64,000 bases of DNA, taken from contig MFFN01000004.1 in assembly GCA_001777915.1 (NCBI GenBank), positions 743,744 to 807,743 of the forward strand, given 5' to 3'. How positions within the stretch are numbered: the stretch's first letter is position 1; the number at the start of each line of letters is the position of its first letter. The position numbers were made by a program, and so were the translations under genes. This document shows, piece by piece, positions 8,182 through 15,345 of the stretch. Source of the DNA: Candidatus Edwardsbacteria bacterium RifOxyA12_full_54_48 (GTDB taxonomy: Bacteria > Edwardsbacteria > AC1 > EtOH8). Under the pieces are notes generated by a model. The model worked only from the letters and a program-made list of their open reading frames with translations, was not told where the DNA came from and did no database searches.

Positions 8182-8210
8182 TTAGAGTCCGCCAACCAAC
8201 CAGAGGTTCC
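8182..8210 (-). promoter_or_regulatory. Candidate ECF (sigma-E-like) promoter of the sigma operon
   Basis: Read on the minus strand, GGAACCT (8210-8204) is followed after 16 bases by CTCTAA (8187-8182). This is close to the RpoE-type consensus GGAACTT-N16-GTCTAA. It points at the sigma gene about 70-130 bases downstream, as expected for autoregulation. The -35 element begins on the stop codon of the preceding barrel gene. It is inferred from sequence only. Confidence 0.55.
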
Positions 8211-9988
8211 TAAAATCTATAGCTAACCGAAAGCGATGCCAGCTGTTGGCGATAGCTTTTATCCGGAGCCACCCGGTCCTGGTGCTGTATATTCCGGCAA
8301 TCAAAGATGATTCCGGTATGGGCCGAAGCCTGCCAGGATGTCCTCAGTTCGGCACTGCTCCTGGCCTGCTCGGTCAGCCCGTAGCTGTCAAAAACCTGAT
8401 AGTGCTGTGCCGAGGCCTGGATATATAATCTGTCCGCCATCAAAAAGCGGGAGAGGCCCAACATTCCGTTGTGAGACTGGGTCAGACTGATGCCGGAGCT
8501 TGAGGAGTATGAATAGGAGGAGATAACCGATAAGGCCATCAGTTTGGTCACGGTGCTCAGGCTCAGGCTTCGGTTCTGGTAAAGGTAGGTGATATACGGC
8601 CGAGAATTGTAATCCAGCCGCAGACTGGCGGAGGTCAGCCGCCCCCGGGCATAATTCACTGTTCCGCCCAGCTTAAAACTGCTGCCGGAGGCGGAATCGG
8701 TGTAGACCTTGTACACCGAGCCGTCCAGCCTGGCCGATAGGCTGCCGGGGAACCTGAGATCCGCCATCCCCAGGAGCTCGTTCTTGGCTGTTTCCAGATA
8801 AGGATTGCCGAAGCTTTTAAAGTTACGGCCCCAGGAGATGTACTGCAGCTCCAGCCAGTGGCCACCCATCCCTTTCTTTGCTCCCAAAAGATAACTGCGG
8901 TCATTGATGTATCCGGCCGATGAATCCGGCATAAAGCCCGATCCGGCATACTCGGTGCGGAATCTGGTTCCGCTGATCGGCCACTCCAGGGAGAACCAGC
9001 AGAGACGGTTCTTTCCCGATAACAGGGTGTCAACAGTTACCAGGGTATCTGAGAAGCCGGTCAGGGTGTCGTTATAGATATAAATGGATGATCTGAAGCG
9101 CACCGAATCCGGCAGGGAGCCCGGCTGGTCATATCCGTAAAGGTACCCCCCGGACAGCCAAAGGCTGTCGGCCAGGGATCTTTTCATACGGCCGCCGTAG
9201 AGATACTGGGCGTAGGTCTGAAACAGGGTATCGGCCGGCTGGGTGCGGCAGGCGGTGCCCAGGATCCTGGTCTTTTTATCCTGCCAGGTGGCCAGCAGTC
9301 CCAGGGGGGATGTTCCGGAGAAGACCAGGGTTGACAGCTCGGGGTAGAACTCTCCGGCGGACAGTCCGAAGGAGGAATTCTCGAACTGCAGCAGTCCGTG
9401 AAGGTATTTGTCGTAGGTCGGATCGTAAGATAAATACGAATTGAAAAAACCGCCGTCCAGCTGTCCCGATAAATTCACATCGCCCGAGGGATGCCAGCCG
9501 ATGGGGTAGCTCAGGCCCAAACCCAATGTGTCCCTGTCGCACTGGGAATAGAACATACCGGCGGTAAGGGAGATATCGAGAGGTATCTTGACCGGTTCGA
9601 CCGGAACGGTATCCAAAGCAGCCGCTTGAAAGCTCCAGGAATTATCGAACACGGTATCGGCCAGGCTGGTGAACAATACGGTTATCCGGTGGGGGCCGGG
9701 CGCCGGCGGCTCCGGGGAAAGATAGAAAAGGTAGTCCCTGGTCAATTGAGCCTGTGATGTCAGCTCCAGGCCGTCCAGCAGCAAGTGGATGTCCATGCCG
9801 GTGGTCTCCTCCAGCAGCAGGGAGATCTCCAAGGGCTCCCCCGATGAAATTATCGAATCTGGCAGAGGGGCCAAGATGGTGAAAGGCCTGAATTCGTCAT
9901 CATTGCCGGGGACGGACAGTTCCAGACAATACCCCGGAGACAGAATAAAAAACAGACAATAGGACAATATGATAGGCCTGAATCGCAT
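8210..9988 (-). CDS. Large outer-membrane beta-barrel protein
   Basis: 592 aa from the ATG at 9988 (MRFRPIIL); a longer frame begins at 10051 but would bury the signal peptide. Residues 1-22 are a signal peptide ending GYC. Residues about 30-150 resemble a periplasmic Ig/PEGA-like domain (PLEISLLLEETTGMDIHLLLDGLEL, then PGPHRITVLFTS). From residue about 160 onward the sequence is many alternating strands rich in Y, S, G and L (ASLRLDYNSRPYITYLYQ and similar), ending in LSVSYRF with the C-terminal phenylalanine of a BAM substrate. The specific role is unknown. It lies upstream of the sigma operon on the same strand. Confidence 0.75.
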   Translation of the reverse strand: MRFRPIILSYCLFFILSPGYCLELSVPGNDDEFRPFTILAPLPDSIISSGEPLEISLLLEETTGMDIHLLLDGLELTSQAQLTRDYLFYLSPEPPAPGPHRITVLFTSLADTVFDNSWSFQAAALDTVPVEPVKIPLDISLTAGMFYSQCDRDTLGLGLSYPIGWHPSGDVNLSGQLDGGFFNSYLSYDPTYDKYLHGLLQFENSSFGLSAGEFYPELSTLVFSGTSPLGLLATWQDKKTRILGTACRTQPADTLFQTYAQYLYGGRMKRSLADSLWLSGGYLYGYDQPGSLPDSVRFRSSIYIYNDTLTGFSDTLVTVDTLLSGKNRLCWFSLEWPISGTRFRTEYAGSGFMPDSSAGYINDRSYLLGAKKGMGGHWLELQYISWGRNFKSFGNPYLETAKNELLGMADLRFPGSLSARLDGSVYKVYTDSASGSSFKLGGTVNYARGRLTSASLRLDYNSRPYITYLYQNRSLSLSTVTKLMALSVISSYSYSSSSGISLTQSHNGMLGLSRFLMADRLYIQASAQHYQVFDSYGLTEQARSSAELRTSWQASAHTGIIFDCRNIQHQDRVAPDKSYRQQLASLSVSYRF

Positions 9989-10058
9989 AATATGAATTTT
10001 CAAGTATTTTGAACTAAAAGTCAAGAAGATAATTGACATCCGGAACATCAATTATTCC

Positions 10059-10087
10059 TTGACATTAACCGCCTACTGCCATAAACT
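10059..10087 (+). promoter_or_regulatory. Sigma-70-type promoter of the GH18 gene
   Basis: TTGACA (10059-10064), 17-base spacer, TAAACT (10082-10087). The expected start is around 10094, only about 3 bases before the ATG at 10097, and there is no ribosome-binding site. The mRNA is therefore predicted to be leaderless or nearly so. Confidence 0.7.
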
Positions 10088-10096
10088 TATGAATAT

Positions 10097-12013
10097 ATGA
10101 AAGATAAAAACATACACCTCCCCGTTTGGGCCGGGACGCTGGCCGTTCTGGCGGTCCTCTGTTTCCCCGTCCGGGCCCAGAATAAAAGCATCCATCAGCT
10201 GCAGTCGGAAAGCTATTCCGACAGCCTGATCATCAAGGGCCAGGAGGTAAAATACCCGCCGCTGGCCAAAGACAAATCGCCCCGGGTAGGCAAGACGGTG
10301 CTGGGATACGATCCCTACTGGACCAGCGACCAGTACCTGCATTACGACCTGATCACCCACCTGGCCTGCTTCAGCGCCGAGATGGCCGGCGACGGAAGCA
10401 TCTCCGCCAGCCACGGCTTTCCCGGCACCTGGTCGGCCACCATCGCCCATGCCCACAAGAACGGGGTCAAGGTGCTGCTGTGTGCCACCTGCTTCAGCAG
10501 TTCTGCCATCTCCTCGATACTCTCCAGCGACTCCTTCCGCACCAATGCGGTGAAGAACCTGATAACTTTGGTTCGCAACGCCGGGGTGGACGGCATCAAC
10601 ATCGATTTCGAAGGACTGGAGTTTTCGCAGAAGCAGAACATGGTCAGGTTCACTCACGAATTGTCTGACAGTTTCCATAGTTGGAATCCCGATTCTTACG
10701 TCTCGCTGGCCACCCCGGCTATTGATTGGGCCGGATCATGGGATTACGACAGCCTGGCCATCTATTCCGACGGATTGTTCATCATGGCCTACGACTATGC
10801 CTGGAGCGGCTCGGACAGTACCGGTCCAATAGCGCCTCTGGACGGTTATACCTATGACGTGGGCTGGACCATCCACGATTATGCGCTCTATTCCGGCAAC
10901 CGCCGCAATAAGCTGCTATGCGGTTTCCCCTACTATGGCCGTGACTGGCCCTGCACGGGGACCACCGCCGGCTCGGCCACCACCGGGGGCGGCAGCGCGG
11001 TGATGTTCTCCCAGGCCGAGACCCTGGCCTACGACTACGGCCGGCAGTGGCAGGCCTCGTCATATAGCCCTTGGTATTATTACAACGACGGGGAATGGCA
11101 TCAGTGCTGGTACGACGACGAGATCAGCCTGGGCTACAAATACCAGATGGTGTGGGACAGCCTGTTGGCCGGCACCGGGATGTGGGCCCTGTCCTACGAC
11201 GGCAGCCGGCCCGAACTGTGGGCTGCGCTGAGGACCAATTTTAATATTCCAATCGATTCATTGATAAACGGCGGGATGGAGAATGTCTTCCGGGACACCG
11301 TGGCAGTGCCCTCCAATAACGCGTTAAAGCCATATGGCTGGCTGGAGGGCGACAATGCGGTGTCCGACACCGCCACCGATTTCATTCATTCCGGAAGTTA
11401 CGCCCTGCGACATAGGGCCGACTGCTTCGGGAAAGCGGCGCCGTTCCTGTCATTCCTTTTTCAGGATGTCAAGGTCACTCCCGGGGCCGGCTATTGCCTG
11501 TCCGGCTGGGGGCGCAAGAACGACGGGGCCGGCAACACCATGCGGATGCGGGTCCAGTGGTTCGATTCACTGCATGCCAATCTTTTATTGGACGACACCA
11601 CGGCCGCCTTAAGCGCCGACAGTGCGGGCTATATCTTTCTGACCACCGGAACGGTGATGGCTCCGGCCGGGGCGGCCTTCGCCCGGATCAAGCTGAACAT
11701 CTGGGCGGTGAACAGCAACGCCTACTGGGACCGGTGGGACGATATATCTTTTACGCAAATAACAGGCGTGGCGGGAAGGCCCGAATTACCAATTACGAAT
11801 TACGAACTTAAACTGGGGCAGAATTATCCCAACCCGTTCAAACAGTCAACAGTCATCAGTTACCAGATAACAGGGGACGGAACGGTAAATCTTTCGGTTT
11901 ACAATATTGCCGGGCAGTTGGTGAGGGTGCTGATAAATGAGACCTCTCCCTCTTGTCCCTCTCCAAATGCATTTGGAGAGGGACAAGAGGGAGAGGTGGG
12001 ACGGTCGGGATGA
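10097..12013 (+). CDS. Secreted glycoside hydrolase family 18-like protein, tail disrupted
   Basis: 638 aa as it stands. Residues 1-28 are a signal peptide. Residues about 65-385 form a GH18 barrel with the catalytic strand D165-G-I-N-I-D170-F-E172; E172 is the expected proton donor and the usual middle Asp is Asn168. FIMAYDYAWSG and the late W in MWALSYDG are typical of the family. Residues about 390-555 look like a carbohydrate-binding jelly-roll. Then comes a short NYELKL linker and the start of a FlgD/Por-type C-terminal domain (LGQNYPNPF, VNLSVYNIAGQLVRVL). The last 22 or so residues are encoded by an inserted 56-bp palindrome and run to an early stop; the rest of the domain continues in another frame to 12104. 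Substrate (chitin, peptidoglycan or a capsule glycan) is not deducible. Confidence 0.85.
   Translation: MKDKNIHLPVWAGTLAVLAVLCFPVRAQNKSIHQLQSESYSDSLIIKGQEVKYPPLAKDKSPRVGKTVLGYDPYWTSDQYLHYDLITHLACFSAEMAGDGSISASHGFPGTWSATIAHAHKNGVKVLLCATCFSSSAISSILSSDSFRTNAVKNLITLVRNAGVDGINIDFEGLEFSQKQNMVRFTHELSDSFHSWNPDSYVSLATPAIDWAGSWDYDSLAIYSDGLFIMAYDYAWSGSDSTGPIAPLDGYTYDVGWTIHDYALYSGNRRNKLLCGFPYYGRDWPCTGTTAGSATTGGGSAVMFSQAETLAYDYGRQWQASSYSPWYYYNDGEWHQCWYDDEISLGYKYQMVWDSLLAGTGMWALSYDGSRPELWAALRTNFNIPIDSLINGGMENVFRDTVAVPSNNALKPYGWLEGDNAVSDTATDFIHSGSYALRHRADCFGKAAPFLSFLFQDVKVTPGAGYCLSGWGRKNDGAGNTMRMRVQWFDSLHANLLLDDTTAALSADSAGYIFLTTGTVMAPAGAAFARIKLNIWAVNSNAYWDRWDDISFTQITGVAGRPELPITNYELKLGQNYPNPFKQSTVISYQITGDGTVNLSVYNIAGQLVRVLINETSPSCPSPNAFGEGQEGEVGRSG
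11784..11804 (+). repeat. Three heptamer repeats AATTACN in the GH18 linker
   Basis: AATTACC, AATTACG, AATTACG follow one another at 11784-11804 and encode the ITNYE part of the linker. The 13-mer AATTACGAATTAC is shared exactly with 27923-27935, at the left edge of the four-helix-bundle cassette. Confidence 0.7.
11942..11997. mobile_element. 56-bp perfect palindrome (miniature repeat element)
   Basis: The two 28-base arms are exact reverse complements with no loop; the centre is at AAATGCATTT (11965-11974). The left arm begins ACCTCTCCCTCTTGTCCCTC. Because it is a palindrome, both strands read the same peptide (PSCPSPNAFGEGQEGE). It breaks the reading frame of the C-terminal domain of the GH18 gene, so it is best explained as an inserted dispersed palindromic element rather than native coding sequence. 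Confidence 0.8.
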
Positions 12014-12104
12014 CAAGGGCCGGGCGGTGGCCAACGGGGTGTATATTTATAAATTGAACGTTGGCGGTAAAAGCATCTCCAAAAAAATGATAATCTTAAG
12101 ATAA
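11997..12104 (+). pseudogene. Out-of-frame remainder of the GH18 C-terminal domain
   Basis: After the palindrome, a different frame reads WDGRDDKGRAVANGVYIYKL and then NVGGKSISKKMIILR before TAA (12102-12104). This is the expected end of a FlgD/Por-type secretion domain (WDGRD...G-x-A-x-GVYIYKL...KK-hydrophobic). It belongs to the preceding gene and is separated from it by the insertion. Confidence 0.8.
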
Positions 12105-12127
12105 AATACAACCTTAAGGAGCTTACT

Positions 12128-13474
12128 ATGGCGGTCAATCCGAAAATTTTTAAAGCCTACGACATCCGCGGGATATACCCCACCGAGTGGGACGATGATC
12201 AGGCCCGGGAGATAGGCCGGGCCCTGGTGGATCACCTGAAATGCCGGGAAGTGGCGGTGGGCCGCGACATGCGCACCTCGTCCGATGCGGTCTTTGCGGC
12301 CCTGGCCCAGGGCATCACCGCCCAGGGGGCCGATGTGGTGGACCTGGGGAAGGTCTCCACCGACGGGCTGTACTTTGCGGTGGGCAAATACGGCTATCAG
12401 GCCGGGGTGATGATCACCGCCAGCCACAATCCCAAGGAATATAACGGCCTGAAGATCTGCAAAAAGGACGCCATCCCGCTTTCCGGCGACCAGGGCTTAG
12501 ATCAGATGCGGGATCTGATCAACCAGGGCCAGCTCAAAGATAACGCCATCAAAGGCTCCATCACCTCCAGGGATATAAGCGAGGCCTACATCAACCACTG
12601 TCTGACCTTTATCGATGCCACCAAGATCAAGCCCTACAGGATCGCGGTGGACGCCGGCAACGGCATGGCCGGGCAGACCGTGCCCCCGCTGTTCGCCAAA
12701 CTACCGGGCGAGCTGATCCCCCTGTTCTTCGAACTGGACGGCAGCTTTCCCAACCATCCGGCCAGCCCCATCGAACCGGAGAACATCGCGGCCCTGCAGG
12801 CCAGGGTGACGGCCGAAAAGTGCGACTTCGGCGCGGCCTTCGACGGCGACGCCGACCGGATGTTCCTGATCGACGAGAAGGGGCGGGCCCTGGGCGGGTC
12901 GGACATCGCCGGATTGGTGTCCAAGATGCTGCTCAAGAAGAAGCCCGGGTCCACCGTGCTGTATAATGCCATCTGCTCCCGCTGCGTGCCGGAGACGGTG
13001 GCCAAAGCGGGAGGAAAGTCCATCCGCAGCCGGGTGGGCCACGCCCTGATCAAGCCGCTGATGCGCCAGGAGAACGCCATCTTCGGCGGCGAGCACTCCG
13101 GGCATTTTTACTTCCGGGATTTCTGGTTCGCCGACTCCGGGTTGATAGCCTTTCTGGTGTGCTGGCAGCTGATATCCGAGGAGGGAAAGCTGCTGTCGGA
13201 GCTGGTGGCCGAGATCGACCCCTATCACCGGATCAACGAGACCAACAGCCAGGTGGAGGACATCCCGGCCAAGCTGGCCGAGCTGGAGAGCATCTACCAG
13301 AACAAGGGGGCCGAGCTGGACCACCTGGACGGGCTGACCGTGTCCTACAAGGATTGGTGGGCCAATATCCGGCCCTCCAACACCGAGCCGCTGCTGCGGC
13401 TGAACGTGGAGGCCAACTCCAGGGCCCTGCTGGAGGACAAGTCCGCCGAACTGCTGAATATAATTCGCTCCTAA
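12128..13474 (+). CDS. manB: Phosphomannomutase/phosphoglucomutase
   Basis: 448 aa, the usual length for bacterial alpha-D-phosphohexomutases. All four active-site loops are present: phosphoserine loop TASHNP with Ser99, metal loop D239-G-D-A-D-R, sugar-binding loop G-E322-H-S-G-H, and phosphate loop R415-P-S-N-T-E-P. It interconverts mannose-6-P/mannose-1-P or glucose-6-P/glucose-1-P in the cytoplasm, feeding nucleotide-sugar synthesis for the polysaccharide locus downstream. AAGGAG precedes the ATG by 7 bases. The stop lies 8 bases before the next gene. The symbol is given by family; specificity for mannose or glucose cannot be read from the sequence. Confidence 0.93.
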   Translation: MAVNPKIFKAYDIRGIYPTEWDDDQAREIGRALVDHLKCREVAVGRDMRTSSDAVFAALAQGITAQGADVVDLGKVSTDGLYFAVGKYGYQAGVMITASHNPKEYNGLKICKKDAIPLSGDQGLDQMRDLINQGQLKDNAIKGSITSRDISEAYINHCLTFIDATKIKPYRIAVDAGNGMAGQTVPPLFAKLPGELIPLFFELDGSFPNHPASPIEPENIAALQARVTAEKCDFGAAFDGDADRMFLIDEKGRALGGSDIAGLVSKMLLKKKPGSTVLYNAICSRCVPETVAKAGGKSIRSRVGHALIKPLMRQENAIFGGEHSGHFYFRDFWFADSGLIAFLVCWQLISEEGKLLSELVAEIDPYHRINETNSQVEDIPAKLAELESIYQNKGAELDHLDGLTVSYKDWWANIRPSNTEPLLRLNVEANSRALLEDKSAELLNIIRS

Positions 13475-13482
13475 AAGCAAAT

Positions 13483-15345
13483 TTGGACAGGCTGAAAAAA
13501 ATATTCCTGACGGGGCCGGCCCCATACCTGTGGCTGGCCCTGGCGATATTGGCCCTGTATGCCAAAGCGCTGGATTTCGGGTTCACCTCGCTGGACGACG
13601 TTCATCTCATCCAGGAGAACCGGGAGAATATCGGCAGTTTTTCCAATGCCCTCAAGGCCTTCAAGACCGATGTCTACTGGGAAAGCCCCGGGACCTACTA
13701 TCGCCCGCTTTTAAGCCTGTCCTTCATGCTGGACCATGCTCTGGGCGGAGAGAATCCCTTCATCTATCACCTAAGCAATATCCTGCTGCATATTGCGGCC
13801 TGCTGGCTGTTGTTCATCTGCCTGAATGCCCTTAATTATCGCCCAGGACTGTCTTTCATCTTTGCCGGGTTGTTTGCGGTGCATCCGGCCCTCTCCCAAG
13901 CCGTGGGCTGGATACCGGGCCGGAACGACATCCTGCTGGCGATCTTCATCTTGTCGGCATTTATCGCCCTGATAAAATATTCCGCCCGGCGAAACAGACG
14001 GTGGCTGGCATTGCACTTGGCGGCTTTGTTGGCGGGCCTGTTCACCAAGGAGGCGGCTATTTTTGCCCCAGCATTATTCCTGATGTATCTTCTTTTATCA
14101 GAGAAGAAGCGGATCAGGAAAGACCTGCTGGCCTTGTTGCCGGGATGGATCGTGCTATTCGTCGTCTGGCTGATCTTAAGAACCTTTGCGATTGGGGCGG
14201 ATAATGCCTTCTCAATCCGAAGATTTGCCGGATGGGGCGATATCATCATCGGCTTGTTGTCGTATGCCGGAAAGATATTTCTGCCTTTCAATCTTTCGGT
14301 GCGCCCACTCTCCGGCGACAGCAATCCCCTTTACGGGATAGCCGGTCTGGCGTTTCTAGGCATCATTGCCTGGCTGAAGGGCGTCAATAATAAAAAAATG
14401 TTCATCTTTGGCACTGTCTGGTTCACCCTGTTTCTGCTGCCCACCTTTATTCCGGCGGCGGCCGATATAAATTTTCTGGAACACCGTCTGTATCTGCCGA
14501 TGCTGGGTGTCATTATCATTCTGGCGGAAAGCAATGTCATCAGGAATGCCTCAGCTAAATGGATGGCCACCGCCGGGGCGGCAGTCTTTCTTACTTTCAG
14601 CCTTCTGGCTTTCAACCATCTTACGGTCTTTTCCGACGGCAACCGTTTCTGGAGCAATGCCGTCAAAACCTCCCCCCGCTCCGGCCTGGCCCACCAGATG
14701 CTGGGCCGGATGCATGGCAAGTCCGGCCGCATGGGTGAGGCCGAGAATGAATACCTCCGATCATTAAAAATCGAAAACAGCGTTTCGGTGCATAACGATC
14801 TGGCCCTGCTGTATCTGGAAACAGGTGATCTGCGGTCGGCTGAGAGGGAATTCAAAAAGGTGCTGGAGATAGATCCCAAATTTGCCAATGTTCACAACAA
14901 CCTGGCGCTGGTATATTTCAACCGCGGATTATCGGGGGAAGCCCAAAGGGAGCTTCTCAAAGCCATTGAGCTTGAGCCGCAGCGGGTCGACCCGCTGGTC
15001 AACCTGGGGGTGCTGTGCCTGCAAATTGGCTCCCGGGATTCTGCGGAGACCTATTTGCGGCAGGCCCTGTCAATGGACAGCAATAATGCCACGGCCCATC
15101 ATCACCTGGGGATTGTCATGACCCAAAACGGCAAATACGGCGAAGCCTTGCTGCATTTGTCAAAAGCCCATGAGACCCAGCCCCGGGACCCGATGATAAA
15201 CCTGCATCTGGCCCAGCTGTACGTTATTACCGGGGAAAAAGACCGGGCACGAAGCCAGTATCAAAAAGCGCTGGAACTGGGCTGTCCCCGGAACCAGTTT
15301 TTGGAAAATAATCTAAAGGCGCAACGCCAAGGCAGCAATGAATAA
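13483..15345 (+). CDS. TMTC-like TPR membrane protein (putative GT-C glycosyltransferase), copy 1
   Basis: 620 aa from TTG 13483; an open frame runs further upstream but inside the mutase gene. Residues about 10-375 contain 10 or more transmembrane helices. Early in the first outer loop is an acidic pair D38-D39 (TSLDDVHLI), the position of the catalytic Asp in GT-C enzymes, followed by YYRPLLSLSFMLDHALGG and the signature HPALSQAVGWIPGRNDIL. Residues about 390-615 are six or more TPR units (for example VHNDLALLYLETGDLRSAE and VHNNLALVYFNRGLSGEAQ). The order fits bacterial relatives of TMTC/PMT O-mannosyltransferases, so protein O-glycosylation in the periplasm is a reasonable guess. It overlaps its paralogue by 8 bases. 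Confidence 0.8.
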   Translation: MDRLKKIFLTGPAPYLWLALAILALYAKALDFGFTSLDDVHLIQENRENIGSFSNALKAFKTDVYWESPGTYYRPLLSLSFMLDHALGGENPFIYHLSNILLHIAACWLLFICLNALNYRPGLSFIFAGLFAVHPALSQAVGWIPGRNDILLAIFILSAFIALIKYSARRNRRWLALHLAALLAGLFTKEAAIFAPALFLMYLLLSEKKRIRKDLLALLPGWIVLFVVWLILRTFAIGADNAFSIRRFAGWGDIIIGLLSYAGKIFLPFNLSVRPLSGDSNPLYGIAGLAFLGIIAWLKGVNNKKMFIFGTVWFTLFLLPTFIPAAADINFLEHRLYLPMLGVIIILAESNVIRNASAKWMATAGAAVFLTFSLLAFNHLTVFSDGNRFWSNAVKTSPRSGLAHQMLGRMHGKSGRMGEAENEYLRSLKIENSVSVHNDLALLYLETGDLRSAEREFKKVLEIDPKFANVHNNLALVYFNRGLSGEAQRELLKAIELEPQRVDPLVNLGVLCLQIGSRDSAETYLRQALSMDSNNATAHHHLGIVMTQNGKYGEALLHLSKAHETQPRDPMINLHLAQLYVITGEKDRARSQYQKALELGCPRNQFLENNLKAQRQGSNE

